This document shows, in pieces, positions 39,425-48,136 of a stretch of 64,000 nucleotides of DNA. How positions within the stretch are numbered: the first letter of the stretch is position 1; each line of letters begins with the position of its first letter. The notes below the pieces were generated by a model. The model made no database searches and was not told the origin of the DNA. It worked only from the letters and a program-made list of their open reading frames with translations. The stretch is from Rubrivivax gelatinosus IL144 (lineage in GTDB: Bacteria > Pseudomonadota > Gammaproteobacteria > Burkholderiales > Burkholderiaceae_C): assembly GCF_000284255.1 (NCBI RefSeq), contig NC_017075.1:3720001-3784000 (forward strand). Reading direction: 5' to 3'. The translations under genes were made by a program, and so were the position numbers.

Positions 39425-39838
39425 ATGGCCGACCTGCACCTCGACGACCTCGAAGCCGCCATCAACTGGTGGCGTGAACGTTCCCCCTCGCCCGACGGCG
39501 TGACCGCCTGCGCCGAGGTGCGTGCGCTGGCCGAGGTCTACGCGCCGCTGGTGCGCGAGCGCCGCAGCACGATAGACGAGGACACGCTGCCGCCGGCCGC
39601 CCGCGCCGCCTGGCTGGCCTGGTACGCCAGCACGCCCGACGCGCCCTGCATCGCGATCTGCTCGACGACGCAGGGCGACGCGGTCTGCAAAGGCTGCGGC
39701 CGGACCTTCGACGAGATCCAGCACTGGCCGGTCCTGACGCCGGCCGAAAAACGCGCCGTCTGGCGCCGCATCACCGCCGAAGGCACGGCCTGGCGCTTCA
39801 ACCGTTATGCCGAACGCGCGGCGCGGGGGGTGAGTTGA
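39425..39838 (+). CDS. DUF3717-DUF1289-like fusion protein
   Basis: A 137-residue protein. The first half (LDDLEAAINWWRERSPS) looks like the short DUF3717 helix pair, and the second half is a DUF1289-type cysteine motif: PCIAICSTTQGDAVCKGCGRTFDEIQHW, whose spaced cysteines (C-x3-C, then C-x2-C) could bind a metal or cluster. It ends with AEKRAVWRRI. The ATG at 39425 is preferred to an upstream GTG/ATG that adds only a few residues. The MATE gene starts inside its stop (TTGA). Confidence 0.75.
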   Translation: MADLHLDDLEAAINWWRERSPSPDGVTACAEVRALAEVYAPLVRERRSTIDEDTLPPAARAAWLAWYASTPDAPCIAICSTTQGDAVCKGCGRTFDEIQHWPVLTPAEKRAVWRRITAEGTAWRFNRYAERAARGVS

Positions 39839-41283
39839 GCGCGCTGGGGCCGTCGGCCGGGCGCGACGAGCCGGTTCCCGAACCCTTCCCCGCACCGCCC
39901 CCGGGCCGCGCCGCACGCCTGGCCGACAGCGGCCGGCGCATCGCCAAGCTGGCCTGGCCGGTGTTCGTCGGCCAGCTCTCGGTGCTGGCCTTCAGCACGG
40001 TGGACACGCTGCTGGTGGCGCGCCACTCGGCCGCCGACCTGGCGGCGCTGGCCGTCGGCAGCGCCGCCTACATCACGACCTTCGTCGGCTTCATGGGCGT
40101 GGTGATGGCGCTGGCGCCGATCGTCGGCCAGCTCTTCGGCGCCGGCCGCCCGGCCGACGCCGGGCGCCAGCTGCACCAGGCGGTGTGGATCGCGCTCGTG
40201 TTCTCGGCCATCGGCTGCGCGCTGCTGCTGTTCCCGACGCCCTTCCTGGCGCTGGCCAAGGCGACGCCCGAGCAGGCCGACAAGGTGCGCGGCTATCTCG
40301 CGGCGCTGGCGGTGGCGCTACCGGCCTCGCTGCTGTTCACCGCCTACCGGGCGTTCAACGTCGCGGTGTCGAGGCCCAAGGCGGTGATGGCGCTGCAGCT
40401 CGGCGCGCTGGCCTTCAAGGTCCCGTTGTCGACGGCGCTGGTGTTCGGCGTGCCGGCGCTCGGCCTGCCGTCGCTGGGCGTGCTGGGCTGCGGCATCGCC
40501 ACCGCGGTGGCGATGTGGGCGCAGACGCTCGGCGCCTTCGTGCTGCTGCGCCGCGACCCGTTCTACGCCGGCTTCCAGCTGCGCGGCCGCGGGCTGGATG
40601 CGCCCGACCGCCCGGCGATCGGCGCCCAGCTGCGGCTGGGGCTGCCTTCGGGGGCGGCGGTGCTGGTCGAGGTCTCGGGCTTCACCTTCATGGCGATCTT
40701 CATCGCCCGGCTGGGCGAGACGCCGGTGGCCGGGCACCAGATCGCGGCCAACCTGGTGTCGCTGCTGTTCATGCTGCCGCTGGCCATCGCCAACGGCGCC
40801 TCGACGCTGGTCGCGCAGCGCATCGGCGCCCGCGACCTGCCGGCCGCGCGCCGGCTGGGCTGGCACGGCGTGATCATCGGCGCCGGGCTGGCGGTGTTCA
40901 ACGGCGGCGCGCTGTACCTGCTGCGCGAGCCGGTGATCGGGCTGTACACGCGCGACCTGGCGGTGGCCGCCGCGGCGCTGCCGCTGCTGGCCTTCGTCGC
41001 CCTGTTCCACGTCGCCGACGCGACGCAGACCGTAGCCGCCTTCGTGCTGCGCGCCTGGCGCATCGCCACCGTGCCGCTGGTCATCAACGCCACCGCGCTG
41101 TGGGGCGTGGGCCTGGCCGGCGGCTACCTGCTGGCCTTCGACCCGCTGGGCGTGGTGCCGGCCGCGCTGCACGGCGCACGCGGCTTCTGGATCGCGTCGA
41201 CCGCCGGGCTGGTGCTGACCGCCGCGGCCTTGTCGGGCTTTCTCGCCTGGACGCTGCGGCGGCAGCGCCGCGCCGCCGCCTGA
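39835..41283 (+). CDS. MATE family efflux transporter
   Basis: A 482-residue Na+- or H+-coupled multidrug exporter of the NorM type with twelve hydrophobic segments in two homologous halves. KLAWPVFVGQLSVLAFSTVDTLLVA opens the first half and LRLGLPSGAAVLVEVSGFTFMA the second. The only start compatible with the full N-terminus is TTG 39835, overlapping the previous stop (TTGA), which points to translational coupling. A Pro-rich stretch of about 30 residues precedes the first helix. Confidence 0.9.
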   Translation: MSALGPSAGRDEPVPEPFPAPPPGRAARLADSGRRIAKLAWPVFVGQLSVLAFSTVDTLLVARHSAADLAALAVGSAAYITTFVGFMGVVMALAPIVGQLFGAGRPADAGRQLHQAVWIALVFSAIGCALLLFPTPFLALAKATPEQADKVRGYLAALAVALPASLLFTAYRAFNVAVSRPKAVMALQLGALAFKVPLSTALVFGVPALGLPSLGVLGCGIATAVAMWAQTLGAFVLLRRDPFYAGFQLRGRGLDAPDRPAIGAQLRLGLPSGAAVLVEVSGFTFMAIFIARLGETPVAGHQIAANLVSLLFMLPLAIANGASTLVAQRIGARDLPAARRLGWHGVIIGAGLAVFNGGALYLLREPVIGLYTRDLAVAAAALPLLAFVALFHVADATQTVAAFVLRAWRIATVPLVINATALWGVGLAGGYLLAFDPLGVVPAALHGARGFWIASTAGLVLTAAALSGFLAWTLRRQRRAAA

Positions 41284-41284
41284 A

Positions 41285-42691
41285 TCAGGCCGTACGCGGC
41301 AGCGACAGCGTGAAGCAGCTGCCGCCGCCTTCGCGCGGCGTGCAGCGCACGCTGCCGCCGTGGCGCTCGGCGATCTGGCGCACCAGCGCCAGCCCGAGGC
41401 CGACGCCGCCTTCACGTTCGGCGTGGCCGGGCAGGCGGAAGAAGGGCTCGAAGATGCGCTCGCGGTAGGCCTCGGGCACGCCGGGGCCGCGGTCGGCGAC
41501 CCGCACCTCGACGCGGTCGCCGACGGCCAGCACCTGGGCCTCGACCTCGGCGCCGCCGTAGCGGCGCGCGTTCTCCAGCAGGTTGCGGATCGCGCGGCGC
41601 AGCAGGCGCTCGTCGCCGGCCACGCGCAGGTCCTCGCCGTGGGCCGAGGCCTGCACGCGCGCGGCCTCCTCGGCGGCCACGGGCAGCAGGTCCACCGGGT
41701 CGCGGCGGTCGATCGTCATCGCCGCGTCCAGGCGGCTGGCCAGCAACACCTCCTCGACCAGCGCGTCGAGCTCGGCGATGTTGGTGTCGATCTCGCGGCG
41801 CAGCGCCTCGCGCTGCTCGGGCGACGCGTCGTCGGCCATCGACACCGCCATCTTCAGCCGCGCCAGCGGCGAACGCAGCTCGTGGCTGGCGTTGGCCAGC
41901 AGGCTCTGGTGCGAACGCAGCAGGGCCTCGATGCGCGCCGCGGCCTGGTTGAAGCTGGCGCCCAGCGCCGCGACCTCGTCGCGGCCGTCTTCGGCGACAC
42001 GCTGCTGCAGGTCGCCGGCGCCGAAAGCCTCGACGCCGCGTTTGAGCGCCTCCAGCCGGCGCGTCAGCCGGCGCACGACCGGATACGCCCCGCCGGTCAC
42101 CGCGGCGAACAGCACGACCAGCAGCGCCGCCAGCCCCAGGCCGTCGAAAGCCGGGCCGGGCGGCAGCCAGGGGCTGCGCGGCGGCAGGCCGCCGAAGCGC
42201 TGGCCCCCCTCGCCGACCGGGCCGGCGTCCAGCGGACCGCCCGGCCCCGCGGGGCCGCCGCCCTCGCCCTGCTCGCCGTCGGGCCGCGGCAGCGCGCCGC
42301 GCATCAGCTGCGGCCGCAGCACCCACAGCGTGCGGCCGTCGTTCAGCCGGATCGGGTAGGCGCGCCCGGCCCCCGGGCCGGTGCCCTGGCGGCGCACGAA
42401 GGACTCGGACGCGCCGAGCCGGCGGCCGTGCGCGTCGTCCAGCGCCATCGGCAGGCGCAGGCGCTCGGACCACTCGCGCAGCGCCTCGGCCTGCACCTCG
42501 GCCGGCGCGTCGGCGCGCGGCAGCGAGCGCTGCAGCAGCTCGCCCCAGGCGGCGACGCGCTCCTGCAGCGTGCTCTGGGCACGCGCACGCTCCTGCTCGA
42601 GGTGGTTCTGCAGCAGCCACACCGACACCAGCGCGAACAGCGCCAGCGCCGCCACCACCGTCAGGTAGATGCGGATGTACAGCGATCGCAT
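41285..42691 (-). CDS. Sensor histidine kinase (CpxA-like)
   Basis: A 468-residue membrane kinase. TM1 is near residues 5-27, a Pro/Gly-rich periplasmic domain spans about 28-160, TM2 is near 162-182 and a HAMP linker follows. The dimerisation helix has the phospho-acceptor histidine in NASHELRSPLARLKMA, and the ATPase domain shows NLLENARRYG (N box), DRGPGVP (G1) and GGVGLGLALV (G2). It is paired with the response regulator gene 27 bases upstream and a Spy/CpxP-like gene, so it probably senses envelope stress. Confidence 0.93.
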   Translation of the reverse strand: MRSLYIRIYLTVVAALALFALVSVWLLQNHLEQERARAQSTLQERVAAWGELLQRSLPRADAPAEVQAEALREWSERLRLPMALDDAHGRRLGASESFVRRQGTGPGAGRAYPIRLNDGRTLWVLRPQLMRGALPRPDGEQGEGGGPAGPGGPLDAGPVGEGGQRFGGLPPRSPWLPPGPAFDGLGLAALLVVLFAAVTGGAYPVVRRLTRRLEALKRGVEAFGAGDLQQRVAEDGRDEVAALGASFNQAAARIEALLRSHQSLLANASHELRSPLARLKMAVSMADDASPEQREALRREIDTNIAELDALVEEVLLASRLDAAMTIDRRDPVDLLPVAAEEAARVQASAHGEDLRVAGDERLLRRAIRNLLENARRYGGAEVEAQVLAVGDRVEVRVADRGPGVPEAYRERIFEPFFRLPGHAEREGGVGLGLALVRQIAERHGGSVRCTPREGGGSCFTLSLPRTA

Positions 42692-42718
42692 CTCAGCTCC
42701 GCCCGGCCGCAACGACGC

Positions 42719-43423
42719 TCATTCGGCGTCCTGCTTCTTCGCGAACACGTAGCCCGCGCCGCGCACGGTCAGCACGCGCTTGGGGTTCTTCGGGTCGTCC
42801 TCGATGAGCGCGCGGATGCGCGAGACGTGCACGTCGATGCTGCGGTCGAAGGCCTCCAGCGGATGGCCCTTGAGCGCATCCATGATCTGGTCGCGCGACA
42901 GCACCCGGCCCGGGCTCTGCGCCAGCACGACGAGCAGGTCGAACTGGTGGCTGGTCAGGTCGCAGGGCTGACCGTCCAGGCGTGCCTGGCGCGCGCCGAG
43001 GTCGACCTCGAGGCGGCCGAAGCGCAGCACCTCGTCGCCGGTCGGCTCGGGCGCGGCGCGGCGCAGCAGCGCCTTCACGCGCGCCAGCAGCTCGCGCGGC
43101 TCGAAGGGCTTGGGCAGGTAGTCGTCGGCACCGAGCTCCAGGCCGACGATGCGGTCCATCGGCTCGCCGCGCGCCGTCAGCATCAGCAGCGGCAGGCGGC
43201 GCGTGCGCGGGTCCGAGCGCAGCTCGCGCGTCAGGTCCAGGCCGTCGCCGTCGGGCAGCATCAGGTCCAGCAGCAGCGCGTCGTAGCCGCGCAGCCGCAG
43301 CTGCTCGCGGCCGGCCGCCAGCGAGCCCGCGGTGTCGACCTCGAAACCGTTGCGGCGCAGGTAGTCGCCGACCATCGTGGTCAGGCGCGAGTCGTCGTCG
43401 ATCAGCAGCAGTCGGCTCGTCAC
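42719..43423 (-). CDS. OmpR-family response regulator (CpxR/RstA-like)
   Basis: A 234-residue regulator. The receiver (1-118) has the acidic pair IDDD, phospho-acceptor aspartate near residue 53 in LLLDLMLPDGDG, the threonine of LMLTARGE and the lysine of DYLPKPFEPREL. The winged helix (about 130-228) has RVLSRDQIMDALKG and IDVHVSRIRALIEDDP. It starts at GTG 43423; the kinase follows after 27 bases. The upstream Spy-like gene on the same strand is a likely target. Confidence 0.94.
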   Translation of the reverse strand: MTSRLLLIDDDSRLTTMVGDYLRRNGFEVDTAGSLAAGREQLRLRGYDALLLDLMLPDGDGLDLTRELRSDPRTRRLPLLMLTARGEPMDRIVGLELGADDYLPKPFEPRELLARVKALLRRAAPEPTGDEVLRFGRLEVDLGARQARLDGQPCDLTSHQFDLLVVLAQSPGRVLSRDQIMDALKGHPLEAFDRSIDVHVSRIRALIEDDPKNPKRVLTVRGAGYVFAKKQDAE

Positions 43424-43445
43424 GGGGGCACTCTCAAACGAAAAG

Positions 43446-43470
43446 AGCCCCGGGGCGGGGGCCCCGGGGC
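43446..43470 (-). terminator. Hairpin between the Spy-like gene and the response regulator
   Basis: A 9-bp stem GCCCCGGGG/CCCCGGGGC is followed on the minus strand by TCTTTTCGTTT. It should end much of the Spy-like message before the regulator/kinase pair, letting the chaperone be made in excess. Confidence 0.75.
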
Positions 43471-43526
43471 GAAGGCTTCATGTCAAAGCCACAGGAGGAA
43501 AAGGATAACGACGGCAGGGTCCGGTG

Positions 43527-44099
43527 TCAGCGTCGCGGGTGATCGCCGGGGCCGCGGCGGGCGTCCAGGGCCTCGCGGCGGGCCTTCATCTCCGCGGCGA
43601 TCTTCTGGCGCTGCTCGGGCGTCAGCACGCGGCTGACGTCGAGCATCGCCTGGGTCATGCGCCGGCTGCTCTTGTCGTGCTCGGCCAGCATCTTCTGGCG
43701 CAGCGCCTCGACGGCCTTGGCGTCGACGCTGGGCTGGGCGAAGAGCTCGGCCATCTGCTCGGCCAGGCGGCGGTGTTCGTCGCGCTGCTCGCGCAGGTCG
43801 TCCTGGGCGTCGCCGACGATCTCGCGGATCTGCTTGCGCTGCGCCTTGCTTGCGTCGACGTCGTCGAGCAGGCGCGGCAGCATGAACGGATGGCCCAGCC
43901 AGGGCATCGCGTCGGCACGGCCGGCCACCGGGCCGCCCATCGGCATGCCGGGGTGAGCCGGCATCGCGTGCGCCGGCGGCGGCGGCGGAGCAGCGGGCGC
44001 GTCGGCGGCGACGACGGCCAGGCTCGTCGCGGCGAGCATGGCGGCGGTGGCAAGGCTGCGGAAGGAGGGCGGGAACGGCAGGCGGTTCGTGAGCTTCAT
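43527..44099 (-). CDS. Spy/CpxP-like periplasmic protein
   Basis: A 190-residue exported helical protein. The signal peptide ends around residue 32 (VVAADA), followed by a Pro/Met/His-rich segment (AHAMPAHPGMPMGG) that could touch metal. The helical body contains two LTxxQ-type motifs degenerate to VDASKAQRKQIREIV and LTPEQRQKIAAEMK. Family members are periplasmic refolding chaperones and modulators of CpxA, or metal sensors of the CnrX type. It precedes a CpxRA-like pair on the same strand. Confidence 0.82.
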   Translation of the reverse strand: MKLTNRLPFPPSFRSLATAAMLAATSLAVVAADAPAAPPPPPAHAMPAHPGMPMGGPVAGRADAMPWLGHPFMLPRLLDDVDASKAQRKQIREIVGDAQDDLREQRDEHRRLAEQMAELFAQPSVDAKAVEALRQKMLAEHDKSSRRMTQAMLDVSRVLTPEQRQKIAAEMKARREALDARRGPGDHPRR

Positions 44100-44203
44100 C
44101 GCGGCACCAGGTGACTGGGGGACGGTATGGCGCTCACTGTGCCGGCAGCCGGTGTCGGCGCCGTGCCAGCCGGGTCAAGAACTTTGTCGGCCCGGCGACG
44201 GCC

Positions 44204-45109
44204 TCAGGGCCGGGCGGGCTGCACGCCGACCAGGCGTCGTTCGAGGCGGAAACCCGGCGTCGCGCTGCTGATGTCCAGGCGGACCAGCAGCCCGCTGGCG
44301 CGGTCGACGACGATCGCGCCCTCCAGCCGCGAGCTGACCTCGCCGTTCTGCGCCTCGCCGAAGAGCTCGATGACGGCGACGTCGAAGCTGCGCCCGGCGA
44401 TCTTCTGCTGGCCGGTGGCGACGACCTGGCCGCGCACCAGCGCCCGCGCGTACGGGTCGCCGGCGATGCGCAGCTCGCCGTTGAGCACGTCGCCCAGCGC
44501 GAGCCCCGGGCGGAACAGGCGCTGCCACTCGAGCTGGCCGGCCGGCGCGGCGACGACGTTGCCCAGACGGTCCTGGCGCCAGGGCGTCGGCGCGGCGTCG
44601 ACGCGGAACTCGAAGGCGTCGCGGCGCAGCGAGAGCACCTGCAGCGTCCACTCGCCGGAGACGGCACGCGTGGCGCTGCGCTCCTCGTAGACCAGGCGGT
44701 CGCCCGGGGCGATCGGCAGCGCGGCGAGGTGCTCGGGCGTGAGCTCCATCGTCTGCGGGCAGCCGCGTTCGCCGGAGGCGGCCTTCAGCGCCTCGTAGCG
44801 GCCCTTGAGCTGGGCCAGCTCCTGCGCCTCATGGCCGTTCGGGCGCAGCGCGAACAGCGCCGGCCAGAAGATGCTGACGCTGACGCCCAGCGCGACGATG
44901 TTGCGCCCGGCGATGTCGTCGACGGTGTAGGCGAGATCGGCCGCGCGCTGCTGCACGGCGTCGGTCTCGTCGGCCAGACGGCCGCAGTCCCAGACGGCGA
45001 ACTCCGCCGGGTCGGCCGCCAGCGGGCGCACGTCGCCGGAACGCATGGCGCATCCGGCGACGGCAAGACCGACGAGGCAGGTGGCGAAGCGGCTCGGCAA
45101 GCGCATCAT
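44204..45109 (-). CDS. Hypothetical lipoprotein
   Basis: A 301-residue predicted lipoprotein with signal and lipobox VAGC at about residue 20. The N-terminal third contains WDCGRLADETDAVQQRAADLAY, followed by a hydrophobic stretch (RNIVALGVSVSIFWPALFAL) and a small-protein-like coiled segment. This pattern is common in uncharacterised metabolite-stress lipoproteins. The C-terminal two thirds are strand-rich with an RLEGAIVVDRASGLLVRLDI ending that suggests a beta-sandwich. I do not recognise a named domain. Two adjacent ATG codons (45109, 45106) are possible starts. Confidence 0.7.
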   Translation of the reverse strand: MMRLPSRFATCLVGLAVAGCAMRSGDVRPLAADPAEFAVWDCGRLADETDAVQQRAADLAYTVDDIAGRNIVALGVSVSIFWPALFALRPNGHEAQELAQLKGRYEALKAASGERGCPQTMELTPEHLAALPIAPGDRLVYEERSATRAVSGEWTLQVLSLRRDAFEFRVDAAPTPWRQDRLGNVVAAPAGQLEWQRLFRPGLALGDVLNGELRIAGDPYARALVRGQVVATGQQKIAGRSFDVAVIELFGEAQNGEVSSRLEGAIVVDRASGLLVRLDISSATPGFRLERRLVGVQPARP

Positions 45110-45169
45110 GAAGCCGGGTATTGTGCCCGCCCGGGACGTCGCCGCAAGCCGCAAGCCCGCGCGACGGCC

Positions 45170-45442
45170 TCAGGAGCCCGAGGCTGCGGGGGCCGGCGCC
45201 GGCGCGGCGTGGCCACCGCGGCGTTCGGCCAGGCGCTTCTTGGCCGCCTCGCGCTGCTCCGGCGTCATGTTCTCCCAGCGCTGGCGCATCTTCTCGCGCG
45301 CCTGCGCCTGCTGCTCGGGGGTCATCGACTCCCACTTCTGCTTCATCGCCTCGCGGCGATCGGGGTTCGCCGCCTGCGCGAAGGCGGTGGCGGACAGCGT
45401 GGCGGCGACAGCCAGCGCGAGGGCCGGCACGAACTTGTTCAT
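45170..45442 (-). CDS. Mini exported protein with WE-MTPEQ repeats
   Basis: A 90-residue protein with a signal peptide cut after AFA (about residue 22). Two tandem units follow, MKQKWESMTPEQQAQARE and MRQRWENMTPEQREAAKK, and an Ala/Pro tail. The repeat resembles DUF3106 and the LTxxQ helices of Spy/CpxP. It is probably periplasmic, helical and basic. The ATG at 45442 has AAGGAG upstream. Lying near the Spy-like gene and CpxRA-like pair, it may serve the same envelope-stress role, but that is inference. Confidence 0.75.
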   Translation of the reverse strand: MNKFVPALALAVAATLSATAFAQAANPDRREAMKQKWESMTPEQQAQAREKMRQRWENMTPEQREAAKKRLAERRGGHAAPAPAPAASGS

Positions 45443-45592
45443 CGGGCACTCCTTGGATGACGGTGGCAGCGGCGCCGCCTGCGACTCCAATGCGGCAAGC
45501 GGCGGCGCCGTTGACGACAGCATGCCTCGCCGCTGCAAAGAAACGTGTCCGGGGCGCTAGCATGGGGTCAAACACCACCGTCGCGACGCCCC

Positions 45593-46117
45593 GTGCCCCG
45601 CAAGCTCGTGTCCCTCCTCGTGCTGGCCCTGGCCTGCGGCGGCGCCGCGGCCGGCGACTGCACGCTGGTCTTCGGCCAGGGCCGCGGTGTCGCCGCAGCC
45701 GACGCCGCGGAAGTCGAGCGCTGGGACGGCGTGAACTTCGCGTTCAACCGGCGTGTCGCCGAGGTGCTGGGCGAACGCGGCGAGGCCGTCGTGCCGCTGG
45801 TCGCACGCGCGGCCGACGACGACGTCCCGGCCACCGTGCGTGCGGTGCTCTCGCGCGCCGCGGCCGACGGCTGCGCGCGCATCGTCGAGACCACGCTCTT
45901 CGCCGACGCCGAAGCCGGCGTGCTGGTGGCCCGGCTGCGCGAGTACCCGCTGGCGCACGACGCCGCCGGCGCCTTGCGCATCCAGCCGCCGCGCCTGACC
46001 GTCGAGCGCCAGTTCGACCTGTCGCCGACGACGCTGGACCGGGTGCGCCCGGCGGTGCTGGGCGCGACGATGGCCGCCGAACTGGCCGAACAGCGCGCCG
46101 CCGCGGCCGGGCGATGA
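45593..46117 (+). CDS. Hypothetical exported protein
   Basis: A 174-residue protein starting at GTG 45593, chosen because it opens a signal-like segment (PRKLVSLLVLALACGGAAAG). The rest alternates short helices and strands: DCTLVFGQGRGVAAADAAEVERW near the start and RIVETTLFADAEAGVLVARLREYPL in the middle. The family is not recognised. Its stop overlaps the next ATG by four bases (ATGA), so it is translated with the kinase fusion. Confidence 0.65.
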   Translation: MPRKLVSLLVLALACGGAAAGDCTLVFGQGRGVAAADAAEVERWDGVNFAFNRRVAEVLGERGEAVVPLVARAADDDVPATVRAVLSRAAADGCARIVETTLFADAEAGVLVARLREYPLAHDAAGALRIQPPRLTVERQFDLSPTTLDRVRPAVLGATMAAELAEQRAAAAGR

Positions 46118-47664
46118 GCACCGCCGAACTGGACGACGCGGCGCAGGCGCGCATCGTCGAACGCCTGCACGCCCTGCTGGCCGCCGCCGGCCCGGTGCAG
46201 GCCTTCGAGACCCACGCCTCGCGGGTGCTGGTCACCACGCAGCACGCCTACAAGTTCAAGAAGCCGATCGCGCCGGGCTTCCTGGACTACTCGACGCGCG
46301 AACTCAGGCGCCACTTCTGCGAAGCCGAGCTGCGGCTGAACCGGCGCCTGGCGCCGGCGCTGTACGAGAAGGTGCTGCCGCTGGCCGGCCCGCGCGAGGC
46401 GCCGCAGTTGGGCGGCGACGGCGAGCCGCTGGACTGGGTGCTGCAGATGCGCGCCTTCGACCAGGCGGGCCTGTGGGACCGGCTGGCCGCCAGCGGGGCG
46501 CTCGGCGCGGCGCAGATCGACGCCCTGGTCGGCGTCGTCGCGCCCTTCCACGCCGCGGCGGCCGTCGCGCCGGCCGACGGCGAACTGGGCAGCCCGGCGC
46601 AGGTGCGCGCGCCGATGGTCGAGAACCTGGACGTGCTGCAGCCGCTGCTGGCCGAGGGCCCGGCGGCGCCCGCGCTGGCCCGGCTGCGCGCCTGGGAGAC
46701 GCGGCGTTTTGCCGCGCTGGCGCCGGTGTTCGCCGCGCGCCTGGCCGCCGGCCGCGTGCGCGAGTGCCACGGCGACCTGCACCTGGGCAACGTCGTCGAG
46801 ATCGGCGGCCGCACGACGGTCTTCGACTGCATCGAGTTCAACGAAGGTTTCCGCTGGATCGACGTGGCCAGCGAGATCGCCTTCATGGCGATGGACCTGC
46901 ACGCGCACGCGCTGCCGGCGCTGGCCCACCGCTTCGTCGACGGCTGGATGGCCGCCACCGGCGACTACGAGGCGGCACGCGTGCTGCGCTACTACGAGGC
47001 CCACCGCGCGCTGGTGCGCGCCAAGGTGGCGGCGCTGCGCGCCGCGCAGCCCGGCGCGCCGGCCGCCGCGGCCGCGGAGGCCGGGCGTTATGTCGCGCTG
47101 GCCGAAGCGGCGACGCGCACGCGCGCTCCGGTGCTCTTCGTCACGCGCGGCGTCTCGGGCAGCGGCAAGACGACGCTGACGCAGGCCCTGGTCGAGCGCG
47201 GCGCGCTGCGCGTGCGCGCCGACCTGGAGAGAAAGCGCCTGTTCGGCCTGGCGCCGCTGCAGCGCTCCGACGCGGCGCTGGCGGCGCGGCTGTACGGCCC
47301 CGAGGCCGGCACCGCGACCTACGCCCGGCTGCTGGCCGCCGCCGGCGCCGTGCTCGACGGCGGCTGGCCCGTGGTGCTGGACGCGACCTTTCTGCACCGC
47401 AGCGCGCGCGAGGCGGCGCGGCAGTTCGCCGCCGCCCGCGGCGCCCGCTTCGTGCTGCTGGACTGCGTCGCCGACGAGGCGACGCTGCGCCGGCGTGTCG
47501 CCGAACGCAGCCGGCGCGGCGACGACGCGTCCGACGCCGACCTCGCGGTGCTCGAAGCCCAGTTGCGAGCCGGCGACCCGCTGGGCGCCGACGAGGCCGC
47601 CGCGGCGGTGCCGATCGGCGCCGGGGCCCTGCCCGACTGGGACGCGCTGCTGGCCGGTTCGTGA
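46114..47664 (+). CDS. APH-like kinase fused to a P-loop (AAA_33/zeta-like) kinase
   Basis: A 516-residue two-domain protein. Residues 1-330 look like an aminoglycoside phosphotransferase-type fold (COG2187): catalytic loop CHGDLHLGNVV and metal-binding VFDCIEFNE. Residues 345-515 form a P-loop kinase with Walker A SGSGKTTL, an RADLERKRLF segment and DATFLHRSAREAA (COG0645-like). Such fusions are widespread and uncharacterised. The substrates are unknown; there is no sign of resistance context. The start overlaps the upstream stop. Confidence 0.85.
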   Translation: MSTAELDDAAQARIVERLHALLAAAGPVQAFETHASRVLVTTQHAYKFKKPIAPGFLDYSTRELRRHFCEAELRLNRRLAPALYEKVLPLAGPREAPQLGGDGEPLDWVLQMRAFDQAGLWDRLAASGALGAAQIDALVGVVAPFHAAAAVAPADGELGSPAQVRAPMVENLDVLQPLLAEGPAAPALARLRAWETRRFAALAPVFAARLAAGRVRECHGDLHLGNVVEIGGRTTVFDCIEFNEGFRWIDVASEIAFMAMDLHAHALPALAHRFVDGWMAATGDYEAARVLRYYEAHRALVRAKVAALRAAQPGAPAAAAAEAGRYVALAEAATRTRAPVLFVTRGVSGSGKTTLTQALVERGALRVRADLERKRLFGLAPLQRSDAALAARLYGPEAGTATYARLLAAAGAVLDGGWPVVLDATFLHRSAREAARQFAAARGARFVLLDCVADEATLRRRVAERSRRGDDASDADLAVLEAQLRAGDPLGADEAAAAVPIGAGALPDWDALLAGS

Positions 47665-48136
47665 GCTTCATGACGGATTCGGCGTCGGCGTGAGGGCCGG
47701 CGCGCGGCCGCTTGCCGCGCATCAACCTGCGGCCCGGCCCGAGTCGCGAGGATCGCGCCCGGCACGGCCGCAGCCCAGACGGCCGGCCGCTCCCGCGATG
47801 TGCGCCCTGCGAATCACCGACCCCTTCGACCCCGAGCCCGCCGCGCCGCCGGTGCCGCAACTGGCCTGGCCGCAGCGCCATGCGCCGGCCGCCGAGTCGT
47901 CGCGCGCGGAGAACCCGGCCGGCGCAGCCGAGCCCCACGGCGACCGAAGCTGGCGCCGCTATGCCCGGCCGGCGCCGCAGCGCGCCTGAGGCGCTCCTTG
48001 GGCGCTCCTTGAGCGCTCCTTAGGCGCCGCTTGAGGCGGCGCATTGACACCGCCGCGGCCGGGGCAGAGCATGGCCTGCAACCCCCTACCCGTCACCCCG
48101 GGGCGGGCGGCCCGCCACCCGGGGCAGGAGCGCACG
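47665..48136. other. 472-base spacer without a firm gene
   Basis: A possible 63-codon frame at 47798-47989 (beginning MCALRITDPFDPEP) has no ribosome binding site and low-complexity composition, so it is not called. The stretch also holds a short tandem repeat (47988-48023) and a consensus -35 box TTGACA at 48044-48049, with no good -10 box 17 bases on. It most likely carries the promoter of the universal stress protein gene. Confidence 0.5.
47988..48023. repeat. Three-copy tandem repeat of GGCGCTCCTTG
   Basis: Three near-identical 11-base units (GGCGCTCCTTG, GGCGCTCCTTG, AGCGCTCCTTA) run in a row just before the universal stress protein promoter region. They are followed by GGCGCCGC and a small hairpin GCCGC/GCGGC. 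Function is unknown. Confidence 0.75.

Noticed and set aside
47798..47989. A 63-codon frame (begins MCALRITDPF) between the kinase fusion and the stress protein
   Set aside because: There is no ribosome binding site, and the Pro/Ala/Arg-rich composition is what GC-rich non-coding DNA gives in any frame. It is kept only as a remark in the spacer entry.
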